64,000 nt of DNA from Bacteroidetes bacterium HGW-Bacteroidetes-16 (GCA_002840975.1 PHDN01000008.1:1-64000), one strand, 5' to 3'; positions 14,738-24,179 are shown, counted from the stretch's first letter. Notes: generated by a model from the sequence alone, not told the origin. Made by a program: numbers and translations.

Positions 14738-16612
14738 TCAATCCTTTTTAATCAGAAGCTCCTCAAGAACAGCTTGATCGGTAGTCTTCAGTACTGTTTG
14801 GGAATGATCGTTCTGTTGTTCAAAAATCACCACTTTATTGTTGCCACGCTGTAGCCAGCAACCGGGCAGGTAAAGCGTTTGTTGCGGCCCAACTTTCCAG
14901 TACCGTCCGAGGTTGTAACCGTTTACAAACACGATCCCCTTTCCCCATCCATGCATATCCAGAAAAACATCACCCGGTTGTTCAACTTGGAAAGTCCCTG
15001 AATAAATCGCAGGGTGTCCGGCTTTTACTTCGCTTTTAGCAGAGGTGATTTCGGGAGCCTGATCCATCGGAATGTTGTACATTTCCCAATCTCCATGAAT
15101 TTCAACACCATCCACCGTAACGGGAGAAATAATGCCTTTGGAATTGTTTGGAATTTCTGCCCCATAATTGATACGCCCCATGTTTTCGACTAAGATTTCC
15201 AGCCGACCGTTGGCCGGAATATCTATGTCCAGTCCAAATGTTTTATAAATGCGGTTCAACTCTCCGATTTTGATGCCGTTGATGTAAACCAGGGCATAAT
15301 CGCGCAATCCGGTTACCTCCATTTTTCCTTTCAAAGGCTGCCCGAATCGTTTGCTGTAAAGCACATAACCATGTCCCTGGCCGAGTTGTTCAAAAGAAAG
15401 TGGTGTGTCATTTTTTACCGGTATGATGGTATTTTTCCATTCAAAGAAATCAACCTGTTCATTTAGTTGAATATCAGGAAGGGTAATCACGGGTATGGGT
15501 GCAGGAATACCGGGCAACGAATCATCCGTGTATTTCTTCATCAACTCCCGCAAAGCCATATACTTGGGCGTTGCCAAACCCGATTCGCTGATGGGCGCAT
15601 CGTAATCATAGCTTGTGATATCTGGCTGAATGCCATAGGTTTCATTGTAGTTTGCCCCGGAAGTAAAGGCGAAATTGGTACCACCATGCACCATATAGAT
15701 ATTAAAACTGATGCTGTGGAGTAGAAATTGCCCGATATGATTTACCGTCTGTTCCGGCTCAATACGAATAAAAGGTTCTGCCCAATGATCGAGCCAGCCG
15801 GGATAGTATTCTGCCACCATGTACGGTCCTCCCGGAGAATAGGCATCCACACATTTTTTAAGATGCTCGATATTTACCTCCCCATTGGCTGTTGGTAATA
15901 CTCCCGGAATAGCCCCGTTTTCGAACAACCAATCACCATCGGATGTAAACATAGGCACGTCAAAACCGGCCTCTTGCAGCATTTGTTTGATCGATAAATA
16001 ATATTGCAGGTGTTGTTCCTTCAGAATATCATTCCTTTGTGCCATGTATGACCCGAATTCATTTTCAACCTGAATCAAAATGATGGGACCGCCATGGGTC
16101 ATCTGCAAGTTAATCAACTGGTCGGCAAGTTGTTGAATATATACCTTACATGAATCGAGAAATGGTTGATTGGAGCGGATAACCAGTTTGTCGTTGTTTT
16201 GAATCCACCATGGATAGCCTCCAAATTCCCATTCGGCACACACATAGGGCCCCGGGCGAAGGATCACGAACATCCCTTCTTCCTGACAAATTTTGATGAA
16301 CTTGACCACATCGTGCCTTTCTGAATTAAAGTCCCAAACGCCTGGTGAGGTGTTATGAAAATTCCAAAAGCAATACACGGCTATCGTATTCAATCCCATG
16401 GCTTTGGCCATCTGCACCCGATGCCGCCAATAGGCTTCCGGGATGCGCGGATAATGCATCTCCCCTGAATGGATTTGAATGGCTTTTCCGTCATACAAAA
16501 ACTGAGAACTTCCGATCGTAAAATGATGCTGTTGAGCGAAAAGCCCCGGGTTTATCAACAACAAAAACAGGACAGCAATAATTATTTCTTTTATTCTCTT
16601 CTTTTTCTTCAT
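14738..16612 (-). CDS. GH35 beta-galactosidase, secreted
   Basis: The product of about 624 residues starts, at the preferred ATG 16612, with a signal peptide (MKKKKRIKEIIIAVLFLLL...LFAQ). The GH35 catalytic barrel follows, with GEMHYPRIP, LNTIAVYCFWNFH, LRPGPYVCAEWEFGGYP, acid/base E185 in ENEFGS and nucleophile E268 in MVAEYYPGW. The C-terminal third holds the beta-rich galactose-binding-like domains typical of the family. It should remove terminal beta-galactose from glycans in the periplasm or outside the cell. It follows the alpha-fucosidase gene by 31 bases, so the two are probably co-transcribed for use of fucosylated host or plant glycans. No SusC/SusD pair is visible here. Confidence 0.9.
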   Translation of the reverse strand: MKKKKRIKEIIIAVLFLLLINPGLFAQQHHFTIGSSQFLYDGKAIQIHSGEMHYPRIPEAYWRHRVQMAKAMGLNTIAVYCFWNFHNTSPGVWDFNSERHDVVKFIKICQEEGMFVILRPGPYVCAEWEFGGYPWWIQNNDKLVIRSNQPFLDSCKVYIQQLADQLINLQMTHGGPIILIQVENEFGSYMAQRNDILKEQHLQYYLSIKQMLQEAGFDVPMFTSDGDWLFENGAIPGVLPTANGEVNIEHLKKCVDAYSPGGPYMVAEYYPGWLDHWAEPFIRIEPEQTVNHIGQFLLHSISFNIYMVHGGTNFAFTSGANYNETYGIQPDITSYDYDAPISESGLATPKYMALRELMKKYTDDSLPGIPAPIPVITLPDIQLNEQVDFFEWKNTIIPVKNDTPLSFEQLGQGHGYVLYSKRFGQPLKGKMEVTGLRDYALVYINGIKIGELNRIYKTFGLDIDIPANGRLEILVENMGRINYGAEIPNNSKGIISPVTVDGVEIHGDWEMYNIPMDQAPEITSAKSEVKAGHPAIYSGTFQVEQPGDVFLDMHGWGKGIVFVNGYNLGRYWKVGPQQTLYLPGCWLQRGNNKVVIFEQQNDHSQTVLKTTDQAVLEELLIKKD

Positions 16613-16643
16613 TCCAATGTAGGCCGCTTTAAAAATAAATTTT

Positions 16644-18101
16644 TCAATAAACCTCAATCCCCGATACCGTCAGACAAGCCTTTGCCTCCGTGAAATTTAC
16701 CCGGATTAAGTTGGTTGTCACTGGCTCAATTTTTATAATTCTTTTAAACCCCATCGTGGTAGCTTCAGCCACCCTGATCCATCCGTCAGCTTTTTTTACT
16801 TCAATAGTAAATGCTTTTACCCGCTGACCAAGATTAAGGTATTCGTGCAACACTACATAGTTAACTGTTTGTTCCTCAATCAAATCAATCTCGATGGTAC
16901 CGGTCGTCATGCTGTCATCAGTTGCCCAGTAAGTATCCTGGTTGTTATCAATTAATTGCTTGCTATCGAATGTTTTGGCGTTGCCGCGGACCGTACTTAC
17001 CGACACTTTTGCTCCTTTGAGAAGGTTGGTTTTAAATGCGTTATTAAGAATTTGCCGGAAGCCTTGCAGCGATTTTATATCATTTTCATGGATGAGTCCC
17101 CGACGATCAGGTGGAATATTCAACAAAAGCACTGCACCACGCCCCACGGACTCGAGATATATCTCAAACAACCTTTCAGGTGATTTCACCAACGAATCTT
17201 CGCTGGCATGATAGAACCAGCCCGGACGTATGGAAACATCCACCTCTGAAGGAATCCAATCAGATCCATTTTCCATTCCGGTACCTATTATTTTCTCGAA
17301 ACCGGGTCGCCTGATATGACATGAATCGGGATCAATCGTGTACCAGTTTGTTTCGCACACATACCCTTGTTCGTTTCCAACCCACCGGATATCAGGTCCG
17401 TCATCACTGAAGATGACTAATTCTTCGTTTTGCAGCGACCGGGCCAGCTTTATTGTATGCTCCCAGTCATAATAATCCTGTGATATCTGACGATTTTCAT
17501 TGGCACCACCATAGTAACCGGTTCCACCATTGGCACCATCGAGCCACAATTCAAAGATAGGTCCATAGTTGGAAAACAGTTCCGTTAACTGATTGCGGTA
17601 GTAGTCGACATACCCGGGCATTGCATACACTGCGCTGTTGCGGTCCCAGGGAGAGAGGTAGACGCCAAACTTAAGTGCTTCTTTTTTACAGGCATCCGAA
17701 ACTTCACGAACGAGGTCACCATCGCCGTTCCTGTATGGACTGTTTTTTATTGAGTGCTCTGTAAAAGAAGAAGGCCAGAGGCAAAACCCATCGTGGTGTT
17801 TGCAAGTAAGGATCAATCCCTTAAATCCGGCGTTTTTCAGCACCTGGATCCATTGGTCGGGGTCAGCAGCAGTGGGATTAAATACCGATTCCGCTTCATC
17901 ACCCGTGCCCCACTCCAAATCAGTAAAGGTATTGGTTGTAAAATGAATAAATGCATTCATCTCCATCGACATCCAATCGAGCTGACGTTGGGTTGGTACA
18001 GGCAGAACAGGATGGGGTGGCGGGATATCATTTTGGGCAAACACAGGAAAAAAAAACATGAGCAAACAGCAGGAAAGCAGCCTCTTCATTTGATATTGCA
18101 T
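16644..18101 (-). CDS. GH29 alpha-L-fucosidase with F5/8-type C-terminal domain
   Basis: The product of about 485 residues has a signal peptide (LLSCCLLMFFFPVFAQ) and a GH29 barrel with LTCKHHDGFCLWPS and the nucleophile region ELWLDGANG. The C-terminal domain of about 110 residues resembles an F5/8-type (discoidin) carbohydrate-binding module (IDNNQDTYWATDD, LIRVNFTEA). It hydrolyses alpha-L-fucosyl linkages. The frame is open for 44 codons further upstream, but those residues look non-coding. ATG 18101 or 18089 directly in front of the signal peptide is the likely start. It is the first gene of a pair with the GH35 enzyme. Confidence 0.9.
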   Translation of the reverse strand: MQYQMKRLLSCCLLMFFFPVFAQNDIPPPHPVLPVPTQRQLDWMSMEMNAFIHFTTNTFTDLEWGTGDEAESVFNPTAADPDQWIQVLKNAGFKGLILTCKHHDGFCLWPSSFTEHSIKNSPYRNGDGDLVREVSDACKKEALKFGVYLSPWDRNSAVYAMPGYVDYYRNQLTELFSNYGPIFELWLDGANGGTGYYGGANENRQISQDYYDWEHTIKLARSLQNEELVIFSDDGPDIRWVGNEQGYVCETNWYTIDPDSCHIRRPGFEKIIGTGMENGSDWIPSEVDVSIRPGWFYHASEDSLVKSPERLFEIYLESVGRGAVLLLNIPPDRRGLIHENDIKSLQGFRQILNNAFKTNLLKGAKVSVSTVRGNAKTFDSKQLIDNNQDTYWATDDSMTTGTIEIDLIEEQTVNYVVLHEYLNLGQRVKAFTIEVKKADGWIRVAEATTMGFKRIIKIEPVTTNLIRVNFTEAKACLTVSGIEVY

Positions 18102-18305
18102 TTTAACAAACAATAATACAAAATTATCCGAATGTGGAAGTGCAGAACTTGAAATGACTTTTCGAGACCCAACTCCCTCGGAAAAAGGGGCGCACATAGT
18201 ATGATGACAAAACCCAAAGCACCGACCTGTCATATCGAAATCCGCTTTTTGCGGATGAGATATCCCCCAGGCTCATGTTCCGATGCTTCTGTTTACAATA
18301 CTTTT

Positions 18306-18606
18306 TCATGTCACTCTTACTTTTTGACACATCCACCACATCAATAGTCCACGGGCGACCATGAACAGGTTGAGTGCGAACCACAAGGCGTTATTGCCCC
18401 AACTATTATCGGTAAGGTGGTATGCGGGGAGAAAAATAGCCAGTGAAGAAACGATCATAGCATTCCGCATTCGTTTGGAAGCGGTAACGCCGACAAAAAT
18501 ACCGTCCCAAATCAACCATCCTCAGAGGGGGAACGGTGATATTGGTTACAATACCGGGTATCGCCAACTTAACAATACTTTTATTGATGCTTCCGTGTAA
18601 GTCCAC
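18306..18606 (-). pseudogene. MATE transporter remnant with large internal deletion
   Basis: The minus strand begins at 18606 with a good DinF/MATE N-terminus (INKSIVKLAIPGIVTNITV, MVDL) for about 30 codons. It then jumps, with a frame change near 18515-18525, into the C-terminal end of the same family (WDGIFVGVTASKRMRNAM, GNNALWFALNLFMVARG). About 350 internal codons are missing. The junction lies in GGATGGTTGATTTGGGA, which reads as MVDL in one frame and IWDG in the other, so short homology between the two ends is plausible. The remnant starts directly after the cysH stop (18607), so it was probably co-transcribed with cysH. Confidence 0.75.
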
Positions 18607-19314
18607 TTATTTCTTATGCAGCCCGCACTCCTTGGTTTCCGGATTTTCCCACCACCAACGGCCGGCACGAACATCTTCGCCGGGCTCGATGGCGCGTGTA
18701 CAAGGCTGACAACCAATGCTGGCAAAACCTTTTTTATGAAGGGGATTGACCGGAATGTTATGTTCTTTAATATAATCCCAGGTTTGCTCTTCGGTCCAGT
18801 CGATGAGCGGGTTGATCTTGAGCATGTTGTTGCCGGCATCCCACTCCACCACCTGCATGTTTTCGCGTGTAACTGATTGTTCACGCCTCAAGCCGGTAAT
18901 CCAGGCATCCAGACCTTTCATCGCGCGAGCAAGAGGCACCAGTTTACGCAAACGACAACACAACTTGCGGTTTTCAATGCTGTCGTAAAACAGGTTGATG
19001 CCTTTTTGAGCAACCATTTCTTCTATATCACGGGCATTTGGGAAAAAAACCTCGAGGTTGATCTTGTACTTTTTTGAAGTACGGTCCATCAGGTCGTACG
19101 CTTCAGGAAAAAGCCGCCCGGTGTCCAGTGTAAAAATCCGGGTGGAAGGATCAATTTCAGCCACCATTTGGGTAAGCACCTGATCTTCCAGCCCCAGACT
19201 CGTGGAAAAGGCAATCTTACCTTTAAATTTCTCCAGAAAAAAGGCTACAATTTGTTGTGCTGATGTCCCGGAAAGCTGATTATTCAAGTCGGCTATGGTT
19301 GATGCGTCGATCAT
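18607..19314 (-). CDS. cysH: Adenylylsulfate (APS/PAPS) reductase CysH
   Basis: The 235-residue enzyme reduces activated sulfate to sulfite in assimilatory sulfate reduction. It has the PP-loop-like FSTSLGLEDQVL, TLDTGRLFPE and TGLRREQS motifs. It also has the paired cysteines CC (RKLCCRLRK) and CxxC (GCQPCTRA) that bind a [4Fe-4S] cluster in APS-type reductases, and the C-terminal ECGLHKK active cysteine, so APS is the likelier substrate. The start at 19314 (MIDAST) is preferred; the longer frame would add 16 residues without family similarity. A -7 box TATTTTTG lies at 19337-19330. Confidence 0.9.
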   Translation of the reverse strand: MIDASTIADLNNQLSGTSAQQIVAFFLEKFKGKIAFSTSLGLEDQVLTQMVAEIDPSTRIFTLDTGRLFPEAYDLMDRTSKKYKINLEVFFPNARDIEEMVAQKGINLFYDSIENRKLCCRLRKLVPLARAMKGLDAWITGLRREQSVTRENMQVVEWDAGNNMLKINPLIDWTEEQTWDYIKEHNIPVNPLHKKGFASIGCQPCTRAIEPGEDVRAGRWWWENPETKECGLHKK

Positions 19315-19329
19315 TTTTATGATTTTAGG

Positions 19330-19401
19330 CAAAAATAGTGTTTTCCTGAAAAAGAATACCAACTGATTTTATGGATTGATTTTGACAATAGCCTACTTTT
19401 G
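19330..19401. promoter_or_regulatory. Divergent promoter region of cysH and ATP-grasp gene
   Basis: TATTTTTG on the minus strand (19337-19330) faces cysH, and TACTTTTG on the plus strand (19394-19401) faces the ATP-grasp gene. Both fit the TAnnTTTG box and place transcription starts 10 or fewer bases from the start codons. Confidence 0.5.
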
Positions 19402-19414
19402 CGCCAAAAAAAAT

Positions 19415-20275
19415 ATGGTCCTGTTATTTCTCACCTCATCCGAAATGCCTGATTTGCTTCCTTATGATCAGGAAACCATTAAAAGGTTAAGTCAACAAGG
19501 TATTGATGTTGATATTTTGGATTGGGAAATGGTGATTCATACAGATCCCGCAAAACTCAGTAGGTACAAGGCCATCATCATCCGCACCATCTGGAACTAC
19601 TTTAAAAAACCGGAATCGGTTATCGAAATGCTCGATTTCTGTGAGGAGAACAACCTTTCATTGCTCAACCCGGTGGATATTGTCAGGTGGAATATGGATA
19701 AACGGTATTTGCAGGACCTACAAGATGATGGAATCGAACTCATTCCAACTGAATTTGTATTCAATCACCAGGCAAATGTATTTCAAAAAGCCATTAAAAG
19801 AGGTTGGCAAAAGATGGTACTCAAGCCCATGATCTCAGGAGGTTCTTATCACACTTTCGTGGTAACGGATCAGGAAGAAAAACGATTTAATGAACTCATT
19901 GAAGAATTCTTTCAAAACCGTCCTTATTTGCTTCAGGAATTTATACCCGAAATCTCCAACGGTGAAATTTCGACCCTTTGCTTTGCCAATGGATACAGCT
20001 ATAGCATAAAAAAAGTACCACAGGCTGGAGATTACAGGGTACAGTTTAACTATGGAGGACAATATCATGTATGCCCGGTTGACACAAAGATTCAGGCCAT
20101 TGCACAAAAAATTCAACGGCGGTTTAACAATACCACCCTCTACCAAAGAGTTGACGGTGTTTGGAGAGAAGGTCATTTTTTACTCATGGAAGTAGAACTG
20201 ATTGAACCTGATTTGTATCTGGGACAGCATGAAGAGGCTTTGAATGAGTGGGTGAAGAATTTAGTGCTTTTGTAA
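19415..20275 (+). CDS. ATP-grasp ligase, RimK/glutathione-synthetase-like
   Basis: The product of about 286 residues has the ATP-grasp fold: an N-terminal pre-ATP-grasp region (MVLLFLTSSEMPDLLPYD, IIIRTIWNYFKKPE), then KMVLKPMISGGSYHT, YLLQEFIPEISNGEIS and the metal-binding MEVELIEPDLYL near the C-terminus. The closest resemblance from memory is to RimK-like or cycloserine-biosynthesis (DcsG-like) ligases that join a carboxylate to an amine using ATP. The true substrate is unknown. The ATG at 19415 is preferred over the frame start at 19376 because the fold begins there. It stands alone, divergent from cysH. Confidence 0.75.
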   Translation: MVLLFLTSSEMPDLLPYDQETIKRLSQQGIDVDILDWEMVIHTDPAKLSRYKAIIIRTIWNYFKKPESVIEMLDFCEENNLSLLNPVDIVRWNMDKRYLQDLQDDGIELIPTEFVFNHQANVFQKAIKRGWQKMVLKPMISGGSYHTFVVTDQEEKRFNELIEEFFQNRPYLLQEFIPEISNGEISTLCFANGYSYSIKKVPQAGDYRVQFNYGGQYHVCPVDTKIQAIAQKIQRRFNNTTLYQRVDGVWREGHFLLMEVELIEPDLYLGQHEEALNEWVKNLVLL

Positions 20276-20280
20276 GCCAT

Positions 20281-20375
20281 TTAAACCACCCTCGGATCTC
20301 CTTTCACAGTCAATTTAGCCAGCTTTATTATTTCTACTGAAGTATAGCCAAGCTCAGTAAGCGCTTATACAATTT
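20281..20375 (-). pseudogene. Remnant of a second DnaE C-terminus
   Basis: The minus strand reads ELGYTSVEIIKLAKLTVKGD followed by PRVV and a stop. This aligns with the last residues of the DnaE polymerase at 24180 (EFGYASIEVIKLAKLGVKGD, then PRAG and stop). The nucleotide match is visible too (GGATC...CCTTTCAC...TTGCCAGCTTTAT). An in-frame stop interrupts it just upstream, near 20366, and similarity ends within about 95 bases. This is a decayed end of a paralogous or duplicated dnaE. Confidence 0.7.
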
Positions 20376-20627
20376 TATTCAGTCGTTTACTTCATTGCAA
20401 ATGCCGGAGTATAATATCCACGTTGCAAACTCGGAGTAGAAGTAGTTTAGGCACCAATCTTTCGATGACCGCAAAGTTGAGATACGTGTTGAGAAAATTC
20501 AATTCGTTTAACTAACTTTGTAATTTGTTGAGAATGATCGTCTGGTGGTGACCTTATAAATTGCAGCAATTAACTATTTCAGGCAACTTTCAATAGCATT
20601 TTAGTGTCTGTATTTAAAATGGTTAAC

Positions 20628-22658
20628 ATGAAAAACCTATACTTATTGGCGCTCTTATTCTATGCATTTAACCCGATTGGTGCGCAGGTTTTAAAAGACA
20701 ACAATTACCAAAGTGTTCCCATATCCGTTAATGAAGAAACAAGTGATCATCATGGTGACATAAAAGAACTGTATCTGCACACCGCAACCGGAGACTTAAC
20801 GATCGAAGGAACTGCAACCAAGCCTACATATCAAGTTTATTTTATACTCCCCATTGCTTTTAGGGAACAAGCTCCCATTTGGCTTGATATACAATGTGAG
20901 GAAATGATTGACTACCGGTTTGTTCGACTTGATCCTTTTAATGTGTTTGTTGCTGCCCAACTCAACAACAGTCCAAATACCATACACCTCAACTGGACAT
21001 CCTGGGTCTTAATAAAACACCATGATTATTCAGGAATTCCGGCATCAGTTCCTATTCCTGTGTTAAGTGAATTACCTGATTCTGTTAAACCCTATTTAAT
21101 GCCAACCGGATGTGTGCAATGGGAAGATCCGTTTATTAAGCAAACAGCCGAAACAATCCGCGATACCATTAACGACTTAATCGTTCTGGCCAATAAAATA
21201 AAAATCTATTGTCGTCGTATCGAGCAAGTTTTCCCTGTTGAGCCTGTTAGTTTTGACGCATACTATGCTATGAGGTGGGGAAATTCGTGTACGGGACATG
21301 CCCACGCAGGTGCGGCGCTTTTCAGGGCAAATGGCATTCCGTGTCGTGTATTAATGAATATGCCGCTTGGAAATAAATATGATCAACATTGGATTATTGA
21401 ATACTATGTTCCTGATTATGGCTGGGTTAAAATGGAAACCTCAGCAGGAAGCAATCCATATTCATATGGCCATATGGAAATTATTACATTTGCCTGTCAG
21501 CCCGAAGACGAATTTTCGATGACTTATCCTGATAACATAGAATCTTATTGGTTTGCCTCCGACACGGTATTTCATCACATGTACCCATACTGGGGAAGGG
21601 CACATAGTGCTTATAATTCTGTATATTTAACAGATTCTACAGCCAAGGTTGACTTAATCATTTCCCTCACGGATTCTGTTTATCGATATTTTACTACCTA
21701 TCAGGGGATATCACTGACAAGTAATCAGAACAGTTATTTCCACGCCGCCAGAGAGTTTCAGTTTAAGGCGTTTAATCATATAAAATCAGGTGCAGACGAC
21801 AGTTTGATTTATTATTTGAATCAGTCGCTAAACAATTTCAGAATGATCGAATCAAATCCTGTTCACACCATTTTTGCTGACAATTTTGAAAATGGAGGTA
21901 TTGGATGGACTCATGGGGGAATTTTTGATGAATGGCAAATTGGAACCCCAACCAATTGTGGGCCATCTAGTGCCTACTCAGGAAATAATTGCTGTGCTAC
22001 CCGCCTTGATAGTTTATATGGTAACAATGCTGATTGCTGGTTACTCTCACCGTCGTTTAGTTTAAATGAATTGTCATGTGCTTATTTAAGCGTAAAAATC
22101 TGGAACGATGTAGAAGACAGTTCTCAATGCGATAGTCCAAAAGATAAATTATGGATTGAACTAAGTGTTAATAACGGGGAAACATTTTTCCCTATAACAA
22201 CTCATCTGGGAGGAGTAATAGATTACAATACCGGCGTCCCACAAGTAGGAGGTTGGAGTAGACTTGTACTTGATTTAACCCCTTATGTGAATAACAACTG
22301 TAAAATCCGGTTTTATTTCACTTCAAATTCAACCATTACCCGCCCTGGTTCATACATTGATGATCTTCGTGTTTATGGAAAAACAAAGGGGCCGGACGGC
22401 ATTCACAACAACCATGAAAACAAGTTGGCCATTCAATGTTATCCAAATCCAACATCCGGCAAAATAACCATTGATGTTTTCAATTCCAAGGGAAAAAGTG
22501 ACATCTCAATTTTAGATACGAAAGGCCAGAAAATAAGGGAGAAAAAGCTTCACAATGGAACCTCTCAATTCGATGTAAGCGATTTGCCATGCGGAGTTTA
22601 CTTTGTAAAAGTGCAGGATGAAAACGGAATTAAAGTAGAGAGGATAATCAAAAAATAA
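20628..22658 (+). CDS. Secreted transglutaminase-like protein with T9SS sorting domain
   Basis: The product of about 676 residues has a signal peptide (MKNLYLLALLFYAFNPIGAQ; ATG 20628 preferred). A transglutaminase-like domain around residues 210-285 has a Cys in WGNSCTGHAHAG, a His in DQHWIIEYYVP and an acidic residue in KMETSAG, giving a plausible Cys-His-Asp/Glu set. A jellyroll-like domain with several cysteines follows at about 415-590, where a DNFENG...GW motif is typical of secreted Bacteroidota proteins. The last 75 residues are a type A type IX sorting domain (CYPNPTSGK, GVYFVKVQ). It is probably exported across the outer membrane and may be a protease or protein cross-linker. The gene stands alone. 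Confidence 0.8.
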   Translation: MKNLYLLALLFYAFNPIGAQVLKDNNYQSVPISVNEETSDHHGDIKELYLHTATGDLTIEGTATKPTYQVYFILPIAFREQAPIWLDIQCEEMIDYRFVRLDPFNVFVAAQLNNSPNTIHLNWTSWVLIKHHDYSGIPASVPIPVLSELPDSVKPYLMPTGCVQWEDPFIKQTAETIRDTINDLIVLANKIKIYCRRIEQVFPVEPVSFDAYYAMRWGNSCTGHAHAGAALFRANGIPCRVLMNMPLGNKYDQHWIIEYYVPDYGWVKMETSAGSNPYSYGHMEIITFACQPEDEFSMTYPDNIESYWFASDTVFHHMYPYWGRAHSAYNSVYLTDSTAKVDLIISLTDSVYRYFTTYQGISLTSNQNSYFHAAREFQFKAFNHIKSGADDSLIYYLNQSLNNFRMIESNPVHTIFADNFENGGIGWTHGGIFDEWQIGTPTNCGPSSAYSGNNCCATRLDSLYGNNADCWLLSPSFSLNELSCAYLSVKIWNDVEDSSQCDSPKDKLWIELSVNNGETFFPITTHLGGVIDYNTGVPQVGGWSRLVLDLTPYVNNNCKIRFYFTSNSTITRPGSYIDDLRVYGKTKGPDGIHNNHENKLAIQCYPNPTSGKITIDVFNSKGKSDISILDTKGQKIREKKLHNGTSQFDVSDLPCGVYFVKVQDENGIKVERIIKK

Positions 22659-22923
22659 TGTCATGCCAACCCCAAGGCATATTGATGAATGTTAGTTATG
22701 CAGACTTAAATACTCACTTATGAAAAATGAACAATAAAGCAAGTTTCCGTTTTGTTATAACTTTATATGAATCAGGCTGAGTTAGGTGTCTTGGGTTTGT
22801 CCGGCAGACTCAATTTTATATAAAACCTTCAATTTTAATGCAGTCATTTCCTGCATTGCAAGAAATGGGAGAAAATATCCTAATTTAAAAAGGGAACTAA
22901 ATTCAATAATTAATATTAGTTAT

Positions 22924-22972
22924 GCACATGTACATGTGCTTTTTATTAATATATTTGCACAAACACATGTGC
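22924..22972. promoter_or_regulatory. Perfect 16-bp palindrome and a second half-related copy
   Basis: GCACATGTACATGTGC (22924-22939) is a perfect palindrome. An imperfect copy GCACAAACACATGTGC (22957-22972) ends one base before the ATG of the AAA_14 ATPase gene. The arms share CACATGTGC and the copies begin 33 bases apart, about three helical turns. An operator for a dimeric repressor is likely. A TAnnTTTG-like box (TATATTTG, 22949-22956) lies between them. Confidence 0.55.
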
Positions 22973-22973
22973 A

Positions 22974-24167
22974 ATGAATGATCTTTTAGAATTATCAGAA
23001 AAGTATATTGGGCAGGTACATCTTACCTTTAGTAGATATTTGCTTCACGAAATCAACTGGAATAACAGGCTTATTGGGATTAAGGGTGCTCGTGGGACTG
23101 GAAAGACCACCCTGCTTCTTCAATGGCTTCGAAGCAGGGATTTAAGTCCTGGTGAGGCCGCCTATTTTTCTGTAGATGAGTTGTATTTCACTACACACAG
23201 TTTGGTTGAAACTGGTTGCGAATTTTACAATAAAGGCGGAAAAATTATTGTTTTTGATGAGGTCCATAAGTATCTCAATTGGGCGGGGGAGATTAAAAAT
23301 CTTTATGACCGCTATAATGACTTAAAGATTATTTTTACGGGATCGTCCATCATCGACATTTCAAAGCAAGAGGGAGACTTGAGCCGCCGGGCCATCGTTT
23401 ATGAACTATTTGGATTATCTTACAGGGAATACCTGCAAATGAATGGTGTGATAGATCTAAAAGCAATTAAACTGGAAGAAATAGTTAACCCTAAGGCAAA
23501 CATCCGAAGTTTGTTTCCTGCAGCATTCAGGCCAATTGAGCACTTCGAATCTTATTTGGCTTATGGCTATTATCCTTTTTCAGCGGAAGATCTGGACGGT
23601 TATCACCTTCGTCTGCGACAACTCATGCGACTTATCATTGAATTTGATATGGCGGAACTAAAAGGCTTTGATATTAGAAACGCAAAAAAAATGCTGCAAC
23701 TGGTTACTATCATAGGTCAGCAAGTACCGTTTAAACCCAATTTGATCAAACTCGCAGAGAAAAGCCAGATTCACCGAAACTCCATTTCCAGCTATCTTTT
23801 TTTTTTAGAAGAGGCTCGTTTGATTCGTCTGTTGTATCCCTCCGGTATTAGTATTGCGACCCTGCAAAAGCCAGAAAAGATCTTCATGAATAACACCAAT
23901 TTGATGTATGCTCTGGCTTTTGGCCAACCTGACAAAGGCTCTTTAAGAGAGACATTTCTTTTCAACCAATTGGCAGTAAGACATCGGGTTCGACAACCTA
24001 AATCTGGCGATTTTGAGGTTGATGGAAATTACATATTTGAAGTGGGAGGGCGGTCAAAAAGTCAAAAGCAAATTAGCAACCTTAGCAATGCTTTTGTTGT
24101 TAAAGATGACATGGAGTTTCCTGCCGGCAATGCAATTCCTTTGTGGTTATTTGGTCTTTTGTACTGA
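22974..24167 (+). CDS. AAA_14 / DUF4143 family ATPase
   Basis: The 397-residue protein has a P-loop AAA+ domain with Walker A IKGARGTGKTT, Walker B KIIVFDEVHK and sensor-like IIFTGSSIID. A helical DUF4143 domain follows (SISTYL-like NSISSYLFFLEEARLIRLLYP, NNTNLMYAL), then a C-terminal nuclease-like core (FEVDGNYIFEVGGRSKSQKQI). This matches the common, functionally uncharacterised AAA_14-DUF4143 ATPases that abound in Bacteroidota and archaea. Residues near the end (E...D...E-x-GG-K) recall a restriction-endonuclease-like fold, but activity is not established. Its start overlaps the palindromic element directly upstream, so tight transcriptional control is likely. Confidence 0.8.
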   Translation: MNDLLELSEKYIGQVHLTFSRYLLHEINWNNRLIGIKGARGTGKTTLLLQWLRSRDLSPGEAAYFSVDELYFTTHSLVETGCEFYNKGGKIIVFDEVHKYLNWAGEIKNLYDRYNDLKIIFTGSSIIDISKQEGDLSRRAIVYELFGLSYREYLQMNGVIDLKAIKLEEIVNPKANIRSLFPAAFRPIEHFESYLAYGYYPFSAEDLDGYHLRLRQLMRLIIEFDMAELKGFDIRNAKKMLQLVTIIGQQVPFKPNLIKLAEKSQIHRNSISSYLFFLEEARLIRLLYPSGISIATLQKPEKIFMNNTNLMYALAFGQPDKGSLRETFLFNQLAVRHRVRQPKSGDFEVDGNYIFEVGGRSKSQKQISNLSNAFVVKDDMEFPAGNAIPLWLFGLLY

Positions 24168-24179
24168 TATTTAATTTTT

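Noticed and set aside
18546-18884. Frames of 86-112 codons around the cysH/MATE junction
   Set aside because: They are shadows of cysH or of the MATE remnant in other frames.
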